A model generated the notes under the pieces. That model did not search any database. It saw only the letters and a program-made list of their open reading frames with translations, and was not told the origin of the DNA. This document shows positions 34,757 through 43,898 of a stretch of 64,000 nucleotides of DNA, piece after piece. The first letter of the stretch is position 1. Each line of letters starts with the position of its first letter. The stretch lies in assembly GCA_963814095.1 (NCBI GenBank), contig CAWFBT010000027.1, positions 1-64,000 of the forward strand, written 5' to 3'. Made by a program: the position numbers and the translations under genes. The stretch is from JACVRW01 sp963814095. Its GTDB lineage: Bacteria > Actinomycetota > Thermoleophilia > Solirubrobacterales > Thermoleophilaceae.

Positions 34757-37711
34757 ATGCGAACGGGGCGGCCTGAGCATACGCTCGCGCCGCGCGTGCC
34801 CATCACCTACGACCCCCGTCCAACCTTCCTGATTCATCGCACCCTGGCCTGGCTCGGGGCTCCGCGGCCGAGCGGCGAACTCGCCCTGCCGGGCACCGAC
34901 CTCGACGACACGATCCGCAACGACCGGCTGCTCGACGCCTGGTGGACCGAGCTCGAGGGACTGATCGTCGCGCTCAACCTCGCCGGCTACGAGTGTCCCG
35001 AGCTGATCGTGGCGCACCGCGACCAGCCGACCGGCTGGCTGCGGCTGCCGGTATGGATCGGGCTGGAGGACGAGTGGGATCCCGAGGACCCGCTCGTGAT
35101 CGTGGGCGACGGCGATTGGCGGGCGCTGACCGGTGTGTCGCCGGACGTGGTGCCGGCCGCCGCCACGCGACTGACGCTGCTGCGGGTGGAGGTGCGCAGG
35201 ACGGTCGACACGCCGGTGCGCAAGGCCGAAGAGCGTCCTCCGCGCTTTCCGCCGATCCCACTCGACGCGCTCGTGCCCGGCTTTCAGCCCGGCCCGCCCG
35301 GGTCGACCGACCCCTTCGCGGATCCGCTCGACGGCTGGATTGTGTTCGGCCATCTCACGGCAGCAGCCGGCGAGAGCGAGGCGCTCAAGACCGCGCAGGC
35401 CATGGGCACTCTCGCCGACGACACGCGCGACCTGCTCGTGGATGCGCTCGTCGCCGAGTGGCAGCGGGCTAAGCCCGCGGACGTCGGGATCCTTCGCTGC
35501 CTCGACCCCGCAACCTGGGACTCGCCGCTCGACCGCGCGGCCTGGGTGTGGCCCTTGGACGTGCTGTGGGGGGAGATCTGGGCACGGGCCGATGCCACAG
35601 GCGGGACGCTCCTGCGCGCCTGGCTCAAGGAACCCACCGACTCCAAGGACGTGTCACTGCGAGAGCTCGCCTCCGCAACCTCATGGGGAGGGTCTGGCGA
35701 TGCCGTGGCGGCGCTGCGCGACCGTGGCGAGCGACTCGGCGTGACCGACGAGAGCCTCGAGCTGGTCCTCGCCCAGCTGCCCTCGCGCCACTGGCTGCTT
35801 GGCCTGTTCATGCTGCACGAGTCGAGTCTCGTGCGGCTGCTGCCGTTCCCGGTAGCGCATGAGCCGGAGATCAAGTTCATCGACCTCACCGGCTGGTACG
35901 AGACGACCTACGCGGACGCAGGGCGGCCGGTGAACGCCGCGATGCAGCTGAACCACGCCGGCCACCGGCTGGTCGGCTGGTTCCAGGACAGCGACCTGAG
36001 CCGCTGGGACTTCGAGCTGCAGCGCGTCTCCTTCGATCCCGATGGCAGCGAGCCGCTCGCCTACGCCGGCAGCTTCACGGGCGCGAGCGGCAGCGTCGAC
36101 GCGACGATCACGCAGGTCCCGCGCGCCGACCCGGACGAGGTGAACGTCGTGGTCGCCTTCGGCAGGCAGTTCGTGCTGACGCGCCGGCACCGGCACTCGC
36201 TCACCCCACCGCCGACGATCGTCGCCGCCATGGGACAGACCGCTCCCGATGGCCTCGAGCTGAAGATCCTGCCGCTGCACTCGTACGCGCAGCGCCGGGT
36301 CGAGGAGGCCAGCGACCTCCTGATCACACGGCTGCTCGAGATGAAGGCATTTGGGACCGATCCCGCGTCATGGGACACGACCGTCGACACGCTCGAGCGC
36401 TCCATGCGCGACATCCTCGATGACGGCGGCGTGCTGCGCTTCGGCAATGAGATGCAGGGCGGCGCCGTCGTCAATCCCGTCCAGGAGACCCCCATGCTCG
36501 AGCGCTTCCGGCTCGAGGCCCAGAAGCGGCTCGCGGCAACCGAGGTGAAGAGCGGTGAGGCGGGCGACGGGATATCGCAGCTGCGCGACATCCTCCACCA
36601 CCTCGACGAGGACGATGCGCTTCCGAGCGTCGAGCAGCTGCAGGAGCTCGTCGGCCTCGGCCCGCTTGGGCACGCGTACAGCTTCGTGATGGGGGAGCTC
36701 GGCGGCGAGCTCGAACTCGAGGCGGCGGGCTTCGTGGCCGGTGGCACAGCCTGGACGCCGACCGCAATGTGGCATCTCCCCGACTGCGCGCCGGACGGCG
36801 ATACCAACCACGGCTGGTTCGAGGCGTACCTCGGCGCGATGGGCATGGGCGGCGCCGGCGTAGGTCCAGAGATGAAGCTCCAGCTGAAGTTCTTCACGAT
36901 CAGCACGGCGAACGACGTCTCCACGATCCTCGACTGGGGGCCGGAGGACTTCGTGCCTTCGATCTTCGTCTGCGGGGAAACCGCCGTCGAGGTCTCGGCT
37001 TACCCTGGCGCCGGCCTGAAGGGCCCTTTTGGAGTGCTGGGCGGCGGGGAGTCCGAGGGCTGGATGTTCTTCACCCCGCGAGGGGTTGCGAGCGGCGTGG
37101 GCGATGGCGGCTTCCTGTCCTTGGCCCTAGGCGTCGCGGCCGCGCCGCCGATGTTGGGCCCGTTCAACATCGCCTGGTCGATCCTGGGCGTGAAGATGGG
37201 GGTGCTGTTCGCCCGGCTCGGTCTCGCCGACCCCGGGCCGGACCCGGAGCCGCCTGCGCCGCCGCCCGCACCGTTCCCGCTGACCATGAGAGTCGAGCGG
37301 ATCTCGAGCTATGGCTTCGACGAGTCGGAGCTCTCGGACGGGGCCAAGGAGGAGCTCGCCGTGATCGTCGCGCGCCACCGCCAGCTGTTCGAGTGGCCGC
37401 ACTCACGCATCCAGATCGAGGGCGATGCGAGTCCCGAGGGCACGGGCCCCTACAACGACCTGCTCTCCTGGAAGCGCGCGTTGTCGGTGTACACGCACGT
37501 GATGGCGCTGCTGAGCGCGCCGGCCTCGCCGAGCAGCGATCCCGCGAGTGACTACGACCCCACCAACGCGCTCGCGGTCCGGCACAGCAACGTGCAGCTC
37601 GTCGGGCACGGTGAGGCGCGCTCGGCTGCCGAGGAGCGTGGCCTGACCGATCCGGAGGACTTTCGCCGCGCGGCGCTCGTCATCAACGGCCAGGTGACTG
37701 TGTTCGTATGA
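34757..37711 (+). CDS. Large protein A with C-terminal OmpA-like domain, unknown system
   Basis: This protein is about 984 residues long. Residues 1-350 are Trp/Leu-rich with no signal peptide (PRPTFLIHRTLAWLGAPRPS). Residues 370-480 look like a beta-barrel or lipocalin-like unit (FIDLTGWYETTYADAGRP, LVGWFQDSDLSRWDFELQRV). A helical segment (LRDILHHLDEDDALPSVEQL) precedes a Gly-rich, perhaps membrane-associated part at 690-830. The last 150 residues follow a Pro-rich linker and carry an OmpA-like fold: RIQIEGDASPEGTGPYNDLL, LSWKRALSVYTHVM and QLVGHGEARSAAEERGLTD. ATG at 34757 is my choice; GTG at 34796 is possible. Its stop overlaps the start of B (ATGA). I cannot name a family; the OmpA-like end suggests cell-wall attachment. 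Confidence 0.7.
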   Translation: MRTGRPEHTLAPRVPITYDPRPTFLIHRTLAWLGAPRPSGELALPGTDLDDTIRNDRLLDAWWTELEGLIVALNLAGYECPELIVAHRDQPTGWLRLPVWIGLEDEWDPEDPLVIVGDGDWRALTGVSPDVVPAAATRLTLLRVEVRRTVDTPVRKAEERPPRFPPIPLDALVPGFQPGPPGSTDPFADPLDGWIVFGHLTAAAGESEALKTAQAMGTLADDTRDLLVDALVAEWQRAKPADVGILRCLDPATWDSPLDRAAWVWPLDVLWGEIWARADATGGTLLRAWLKEPTDSKDVSLRELASATSWGGSGDAVAALRDRGERLGVTDESLELVLAQLPSRHWLLGLFMLHESSLVRLLPFPVAHEPEIKFIDLTGWYETTYADAGRPVNAAMQLNHAGHRLVGWFQDSDLSRWDFELQRVSFDPDGSEPLAYAGSFTGASGSVDATITQVPRADPDEVNVVVAFGRQFVLTRRHRHSLTPPPTIVAAMGQTAPDGLELKILPLHSYAQRRVEEASDLLITRLLEMKAFGTDPASWDTTVDTLERSMRDILDDGGVLRFGNEMQGGAVVNPVQETPMLERFRLEAQKRLAATEVKSGEAGDGISQLRDILHHLDEDDALPSVEQLQELVGLGPLGHAYSFVMGELGGELELEAAGFVAGGTAWTPTAMWHLPDCAPDGDTNHGWFEAYLGAMGMGGAGVGPEMKLQLKFFTISTANDVSTILDWGPEDFVPSIFVCGETAVEVSAYPGAGLKGPFGVLGGGESEGWMFFTPRGVASGVGDGGFLSLALGVAAAPPMLGPFNIAWSILGVKMGVLFARLGLADPGPDPEPPAPPPAPFPLTMRVERISSYGFDESELSDGAKEELAVIVARHRQLFEWPHSRIQIEGDASPEGTGPYNDLLSWKRALSVYTHVMALLSAPASPSSDPASDYDPTNALAVRHSNVQLVGHGEARSAAEERGLTDPEDFRRAALVINGQVTVFV

Positions 37712-40620
37712 GCGCCTTCGCCCCGCTGACTCGCGCCGCCGCGGAGGCACTCGAGCCGCTCGAGCTGGCGCTCTCGGACCGGCGGGCGTGCGAGCGCCTG
37801 CTCGCGCGCGTAGGGCGGCACGTCACGGTTTCGCCCGACACGCTCGAGCGCGTGCGCGAGCTGCTGCCGCTCGCGGATCTGCTCGAAGGTCTCGATCCGG
37901 ATGCCGAGCCCGCCCAGGTGGTGGAGGCGGTGGCCGAGGCGGTGAATGCGATCCGCGGGCTGGCGGAGCTCGACCCGGCTGAACTCGAGGGATTACCGGG
38001 AAGCCTCTCCGACCCTGCCGGCTGGGCGGATCTGGCAGCGGCGCTGCCCGATGTGCTCCTGGCCGGGTGGCTCTCCAGCAACCAGCCGGCACTTCACGTG
38101 CTCATGCGTCTCACCGGCATCTGCGCCCTCGAGAACAGTGGCCGGACGACCCGCGAGCGCTTCCGCTGGGATGCGCTGGGCGCCACGCTCGGGGACCCCG
38201 CCGCGGCGCTGCGCGAGACGGTTGGCTGGGAGAGCGAGTTCGCCGCCTGGCCGCTCCAGCGGGAGCTCGGCCTGGCGCTCGGGCGAATGGGGCTGCCGGT
38301 GCGTTTGCGGCCGCGCAGCCGCCCCGTGGCCGAGGCGCTCGCCGGGGAGGCGGTCGAGGTGCCGACGGGCGTCGAGTCCGACGTCGTCCTGTTCAGCGGC
38401 GCGAACGGCGACGGCGCGGTTGAGGCCGGCCTCATCTTCGCGTGCTCGACCGACGACGGCCCCACCGTCTACGTCGGCAACCAGGCCTACGGCGAACTCG
38501 ACGCTCCGCTCGCCCTCAGCGACGCGTGGACGTTGCGGGCGAGCGGCAACATCGAGGGCAGCGGCTCCGCCGGTGCGCGCCTGCGCCCATCGGGGCTCGA
38601 GCTCGTGGGCGGAGCGCCGCGCTCGGAACGAGCCTCGCGCTCGAGGGGCGGCCGCCCGGAGGGCCGTGGAACCTGCTCGGCGACGACGACGGAACGCGCG
38701 TGGAGCTCGACGGCGTGACGATCGAGCTCGGGCTCGCGGGCACGGCGTCCGAGCCCGAGGCTACCTGCTCGCGCGCGTCGACGACGGCGGCCTGCGCATT
38801 GCGCTCGACCTCGGCGGGGCGGACTCGTTCCTGCGCGGCGCGCTCGGGGAAGGTCCCGTCATCGAGGCGGGCGGGCAGCTGCGCTTCGGCTCCGCAGCGG
38901 CCTGGCGTTCGAGGGCGGGCTCGGCCTGTCGGTGACCCTCCCGGTCGAGCGCCAGGTGGGCCGTTCTAATCGCATCGGTCACGATCGAGCTTGGCGCCTC
39001 CAGGGACGGGGTGCGCTTCGCCGCCACGACGGTCGCCGATGTGACGCTCGGCCCGGTGGTCGGATCGGTGACCGACGTCGGCGCGGCGCTGCTGCTGGCG
39101 CCGGACGCCGGCGGCGACGGGCTTGCCGGCCTGGCCGGCGCGCTCGAGTTCGTCCCCCCGACGGCCTCGGCCTGGGCGTCGACATTGCCGGCATCGTCAG
39201 CGGCGGCGGCTTCCTCGACCTCGACCCGGAGATCGGCCGCTACGCGGGCGTGGGCGAGCTGGACGTGCTCGGCGTCGGGCTCGTCGCGACCGGCATCCTC
39301 GACACCCAGGTCCCGAGCTCACAGCTCGGCTGGTCGCTGTTCCTGAGCCTGGCCGCTCGCTTCCCCGCGGTCCAGCTCGGCTTCGGCTTCACCCTCAACG
39401 GCGTGGCGGGCTCGTCGGGATCGAGCGTGGCCTCGACGACGACGCGCTCGGCGAGGCCGTGCGCTCCGGGTCGCTCGACGCGATCCTGTTTCCCGAGAAC
39501 GCGATTGCGGACGCCGCGCTGATCCTGTCGGAGATCGACTCGATCTTCCCCTCGGCGGCCGGCCAGTTCGTGTTCGGCCCGATCGTGAAGGTCGGCTGGG
39601 GCACGCCGACCGTGGTCGAATCGACGCGGGTGGCGATCCAGCTGCCCGATCCGCTCACGGTGTCGCTGCTCGGAGCGTTGAGCGCGGTGCTGCCGCGCGA
39701 GGACACGCCGATCCTCGAGCTGCACGTCAACTTCGCGGCACGATCAACCTCACCGAGGGGACGCTCAAGGTCGACGCGTCGCTGACCGGGTCGCAGGTCG
39801 CCGGTCTGCTCGTGACCGGCGACATGGCGGTGCGCACGGCGTTCCTCGACAACCCCACGTTTCTGGTCGCGTTCGGCGGCTTCTACCCTGCTTTGACCCT
39901 CCAGCCGACTTCCCGACTCGACAAGGTGGCGTGGCGCTCGACACCGGCGATGCGCTGCGAGTGACTCTCGGCGGCTACTTCGCGCTCACGTCGAACAGCG
40001 TCCAGGTCGGAGCGCGCGCCGACCTTTGGCAGGTAGCGACGGCTTCACGATCGAGGCGGCACGAGCTTCAACGCGCTCATCACGTTCGAGCCGTTCTCGT
40101 TCTCGATCGGGATGCGTGTGTAGGTCTCGTCACCGCGGGTGGCTTGAGCTGCTCGGCGTGCTCTCTCGGGCAAGCTGAGCGGCCCAATCCGTGGAAGGTC
40201 ACGGGTCGCCGAGTTCAGGCTGCTCGGCGTCAAGACGCGCTTCAGCGTCGACGAGAGCTTCGGCGAGCTGGCCAACGAGGGTCGCCGAGCATGCCGACCC
40301 GGCTCAGCTAGTCAAGGCGCTCGGCTCGAGGACGCGTGGACCGCTTGCTGAACCGGCGAGCCCGGTCGTGCTCGCGCAAACGTGCGGACAGCGCGTCCAT
40401 CCGTCCGGACGCGTCAGGTGCTGCAGCGGCTGCTTCCGCTCGACGTGAGATAGATGCTACGGCGCGGCGAGCTAGTCGGCGAGAATCGTCTCGGTGGACG
40501 CGTCGGCTTTGCAGCCGGCGAGTGAGGATGCCGTCGACTGGTTCGCGAGCGCGCAGTACTTCCTGTTGAGCGAGGACGAGAAGCTCACGGCGCCTCCTTC
40601 GCGCAGATGAAGGCCGGCTG
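37708..40620 (+). pseudogene. Protein B, DUF6603-like, broken by many frame changes
   Basis: From ATG 37708 the frame is intact for about 305 codons (through GLELVGG near 38620). Homologous-looking sequence then hops frames near 38628, 38758, 38897, 38965, 39160, 39412, 39737, 39925, 40033 and 40057. Stitched pieces include VRFAATTVADVTLGPVVGSV, GGFLDLDPEIGRYAGVGELD, LVAFGGFYPALTLQP, LRVTLGGYFALTSNSVQVGA, GPNPWKVTGRAEFRLLGVKT and WFASAQYFLLSEDEKLTAPS. From memory these match the repetitive beta-rich DUF6603 family. The pieces abut without overlap, as single-base errors would give, so this is probably one intact gene of about 970 codons or more with a bad consensus. The true 3' end is uncertain. 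Its start overlaps the end of A. Confidence 0.6.
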
Positions 40621-41160
40621 TGATTGCGCTCTGCGCAGATGCACCGGCTGCCGCCGAGGCCGTCTTCGACCACGAGATCGGATATCTAGACCTGCTGGCG
40701 AGCGAAGGCGGCCGCCGTCGGCGTGAGATTGTGGCGAGTCGCGAAGACGATGACGCGCGCGCTCGGAGCGCGCACGATGAGCACGCCGAAGCTTCGCTAC
40801 AGCATCGCGGAGCGCTCTGGACGTGCGAACCGACACCGCTCGCTCACAGGGGTGTGACTGCGCGAGCATGGCTTCTACTCTGCGCGCACAGCGATGGCGA
40901 ATGCCTGGTATGCAGCGTGCTGGTCCAGCATACGAGGCGGAGCTATCGGATGAGCGAGAGCTCGCTACCTATCTACGTGCGGCGCGGCATGGCGCGCACG
41001 ATGGGTGAGCTCGCTGACGCTGGGGCTGCCACGACGGGTGGCGACGGTGGATCTGGAGATCAGCGCGGGGCGTAGATCGCGCTCACTGCCGTGCTGGAGG
41101 ATCAGTATCGGCTGTCGCGGGAGGTGTGCGATGGATGAACGGCAGCATGAGCGGCGAACT
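40621..41160. other. Degraded continuation of gene B, no readable gene
   Basis: Short islands still look like GC-rich coding DNA in shifting frames, for example AVFDHEIGYLDLLASEGG near 40670 and RYSIAERSGRANRHRS near 40800, but stops and frame changes come every few dozen bases. GC content falls steadily to the right. I would not annotate a gene here; open frames in this stretch are not convincing. Confidence 0.6.
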
Positions 41161-41630
41161 CTTAGTACGTGAGTTGCGACAGGACTGCGTGGCTGTTACA
41201 CGCGAGCCAATGAAGGCTGATCTTGGCTCGTGCTGTGTGTCGAGGAGCAAGGGAGTAAAAGAGAATTAGTGAGATGGGATTGATAAAGGTTGACAGGCAG
41301 TGACGAGATAGAGATAGGGCTTAGATAGGATGGAGATGTTGGGTAATGAGGTATAGGTGATGTAGATTAGAATGAATGATGAGAGATTGGATGGTAAGAG
41401 AGCTGGTGCTGATGTGATTAGATTAGAGAAATTGAAGTTGTGGAGATGAGGAGGATGGATGTGGTTAGAATGATGTGAAGAAGATAAAGAGTGTGTGTAT
41501 GAGATGAGGTGAATATTAGTGGTGATATGGCAGAATTAGGATATGGCTGATGAGAAAGAAGTGAAGAGAGGTAGATAGGTAGATTTAGTGGGTAGAGATG
41601 ATGGTGAGAATGAAGGAATTGAGGTGGCTG
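41161..41630. other. C-depleted, low-complexity G/A/T sequence
   Basis: Over about 470 bases the + strand becomes almost free of C: the 60-base blocks beginning at 41341 and 41461 contain no C at all, and those at 41401, 41521 and 41581 have one or two. The text is an irregular jumble of GAT, GAG, TTAG and GATGG words with no true tandem unit, no coding pattern on either strand and no inverted repeats of note. It does not resemble the rest of this genome. I interpret it as unreliable consensus sequence. Confidence 0.7.
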
Positions 41631-41705
41631 TTAATAATATAAATATAAAAATATAATATTATAAATATAATTATTATAATTATTATTTTATAATATAAAA
41701 ATTTT
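41631..41705. other. 75-base tract containing only A and T
   Basis: From 41631 to 41705 there is not one G or C, in a chromosome that is otherwise extremely GC-rich. The words are ATAAT, TATAA and AATTATT variants without a fixed period. At 41706 it switches, within one base, to well-behaved high-GC coding sequence (ADRTPEELELRL of protein C). Such a knife-edge boundary fits an artificial join better than a natural AT-rich element. Confidence 0.75.
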
Positions 41706-43898
41706 GCCGACCGGACGCCGGAGGAGCTCGAGTTGCGGCTGCGCGAGACGCTCGGCCTCGCGTCACACCGGCTCGACGGCTGGATCACAGGGCTGGCCGC
41801 GCGAGCGCTCGACGCCAAGCGCCGGGCCGGCGGGGGCGCGCTGCGGATCGGTGGCTTCGGCTGGGTCGAGAAGCTGGTGCCCGACGAGTTCGGCACGCGT
41901 GAGTCGAAGGGATTCATCCACACGCCCTCGCTGGAGCACGCCGCCACCGCCGCGGTGCTGCGCGCCGGCTGGGAGGCCCACGGCTCGCACGACCCCGCCT
42001 CGTCGATGGCGGTAGACCTTCGCTCCGACCGTGTCCGCACGGCCGCGTACCTGCTGGACGGCGTCCGCCGCGGCGGCGCGCTGGGGGATCTGCTCGGCTG
42101 CCGGTTCGAGCGGCGCCTGCATGACGCCGGCGTCGACCTCTTCATCGACGACTGCCGGCGCCGCGTGCTCGAGTCGAAGGGCATCACACGCGCTCCGCGA
42201 GGGCCCGTCGACGGGCTCGAGCTGGCCGAGCTCTACAACAGCGCCGGCATCGAGATCGACGTCCCGGACAAGCCGTCGTTCACGATCAAGCCCGGTGTCG
42301 ATCAGACGGTGCCCGCGCGCCGGGCCCTGGGGGCCGCGCTGGACGATCTGCTCGGAAGCATGGACGCGGTGGCCGACGCGTCACTTGCCGACTCCGTCCA
42401 CCACGTCCTCCAGGGCGACACCGAGCTGGCGTCGGCGACGCTCGACAGCGTGGCCACCGGCGCCGTGCCGCCGCCCCGGCTGCGTGGCCTCGAGACGCCC
42501 GTGACCGGGGCGAGCGTGTCGCATCGGCTCCTCCTTGCGCTCGGCGCGGACAGCGCCGCTGCGCCCGGCTGGGGGAGCACGCCGCGCTCCGAGCTCGAGC
42601 CCGCCCTGTCCGCCTGGGTCGCTGACATCCTTGGCGACCCGAAGGAGATCGGCTGCGTGGTCGAGGTCGGCGCCACCGGCGAGCGCGTGCCGGTGACGCT
42701 CGCCGAGCTCGGCATCAGCCCCCTCGACGCCGTCTTCGAGGGCCTCGGCACCTGGGAGCAGCGCGCCCGCGCCCACGTGCTCGCCCTGCCCGGCAAGGCC
42801 ACCCACGAGGACACCCTGACCGTCCACACCGACGAGGGGTCAGGTCTTGCATTCGAGCAGGCCGCCGACCTCGCCGGGGCGCTGCGCACGGCGATCGCGG
42901 CCGGGCGGCCGCTGGATGCGCGCGACCTCGCCTTGCCGGGGGCGGTGACCGAGAGCGGCGCGGACACTGCGGAGGCGGCGGCTCGGCTCGCGGACTTCCG
43001 CGGGGGCATCGAGGAGGCCGCGAGCGCACTCGAGCGCTCCCTCCCGAAGCCGACCGAGCAGGACCCCGCGCCGGTTGGCTCGACGCCGCTCAGGGCGCTC
43101 CGCGAGGCGCTCAGCCGGCTCGCGGGCTTCGGGATCGCCGGCGCCGTGCCCGTGCACGGCTGGACGGAGGCCGGGCGCGCCGCGCTCCACGCCGACGCCT
43201 GGTCCGCGCTCGCCCAAGCGCAGGCGCGGCTCGCCGCCGAGAGCCCACTCGAGACGGGCTTTCCGCTGCTGCCGAGATTCGCGGCGGACGGCGCGGAGTT
43301 CAGGGAGGCGACGGGTCGCAGCGACGATCTGCTCGGAGGAGACCCGGCCGCCGCGATGGGCTGGCTGCGCACGGTCGCCCGAGTGCGGGCGAACACCGGC
43401 GGGCTCGAGGACATCATCACGCTGGCCGAGCTCCTCCACGACGAGGCCGGCGTGCGACCGATCGTCGGCCAGCTCCCGAGCCGCCCCGGCGAGCCATGGG
43501 TGGCGCTCGATGCCCCGGCCGACCGCCGCCAGGGCGCGCTCTCGTGGTTCGTGATCGACGCCGGCGGGCGCGCTGCGCTGAAGGCGGGTGGGACGACAGC
43601 GGGGCTCGTCTTCGACGAATGGGTGGAGCTCGTGCCGAGCGGCGAGGTGGTGACCGGGGTCGCGCTCAACTACGACGCGCCGAGCTCGCGCCCGCCCCAG
43701 GCGATGCTGCTCGGGCTGCCGCCAAGGGATCAGCAGTGGAACTTCGACAACGTGGTCGACACGCTGCTGGAGGCCTTCGAAGCAGCCAAGCTGCGAGCGG
43801 TCGACCCGGACGTGCTAGCCGCCTACGGGCACCAGATGCCCGCGATCTACCCGCCCACCGGAATCGACTCGGGACCGCAGGAGCCCACCGATGGCTGA
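41706..43898 (+). CDS. Large protein C, 5' end missing, unknown function
   Basis: At least 730 residues are readable, beginning mid-protein with ELRLRETLGLASHRLDGWI directly after the AT-only tract; the true N-terminus is lost. The opening region has a Gly/Trp loop (LRIGGFGWVEKLVPDEFG), then HTPSLEHAATAAVLRAGWEA and AVDLRSDRVRTAAYLLDGVR with LLGCRFERRLHDAG. The middle is Ala-rich and helical, and the C-terminus has SWFVIDAGGRAALKAGG, WVELVPSGEVVTGVALNYDA and PPRDQQWNFDNVVDTLLEAF. No signal peptide, membrane span or known domain is visible. The last 8 bases overlap the start of D, so C and D are coupled. Confidence 0.75.
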   Translation, partial: ADRTPEELELRLRETLGLASHRLDGWITGLAARALDAKRRAGGGALRIGGFGWVEKLVPDEFGTRESKGFIHTPSLEHAATAAVLRAGWEAHGSHDPASSMAVDLRSDRVRTAAYLLDGVRRGGALGDLLGCRFERRLHDAGVDLFIDDCRRRVLESKGITRAPRGPVDGLELAELYNSAGIEIDVPDKPSFTIKPGVDQTVPARRALGAALDDLLGSMDAVADASLADSVHHVLQGDTELASATLDSVATGAVPPPRLRGLETPVTGASVSHRLLLALGADSAAAPGWGSTPRSELEPALSAWVADILGDPKEIGCVVEVGATGERVPVTLAELGISPLDAVFEGLGTWEQRARAHVLALPGKATHEDTLTVHTDEGSGLAFEQAADLAGALRTAIAAGRPLDARDLALPGAVTESGADTAEAAARLADFRGGIEEAASALERSLPKPTEQDPAPVGSTPLRALREALSRLAGFGIAGAVPVHGWTEAGRAALHADAWSALAQAQARLAAESPLETGFPLLPRFAADGAEFREATGRSDDLLGGDPAAAMGWLRTVARVRANTGGLEDIITLAELLHDEAGVRPIVGQLPSRPGEPWVALDAPADRRQGALSWFVIDAGGRAALKAGGTTAGLVFDEWVELVPSGEVVTGVALNYDAPSSRPPQAMLLGLPPRDQQWNFDNVVDTLLEAFEAAKLRAVDPDVLAAYGHQMPAIYPPTGIDSGPQEPTDG

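Noticed and set aside
40620..41075. 151-codon plus-strand frame in the degraded region
   Set aside because: Arises by chance in damaged sequence; codon usage and composition are unlike the genome's genes.
41161..41630. C-poor stretch as CRISPR, tandem repeat or diversity-generating element
   Set aside because: No fixed repeat unit, no spacer structure, no cas, reverse transcriptase or template/variable repeat pair.
41631..41705. AT tract as replication origin, attachment site or promoter
   Set aside because: No DnaA boxes, direct repeats, integrase gene or promoter pattern, and it abuts the inside of a conserved protein.
41585..42187. Minus-strand open frame entering the AT-only tract
   Set aside because: Ser/Arg-rich antisense of protein C joined to poly-Ile/Tyr from the AT tract; not a gene.
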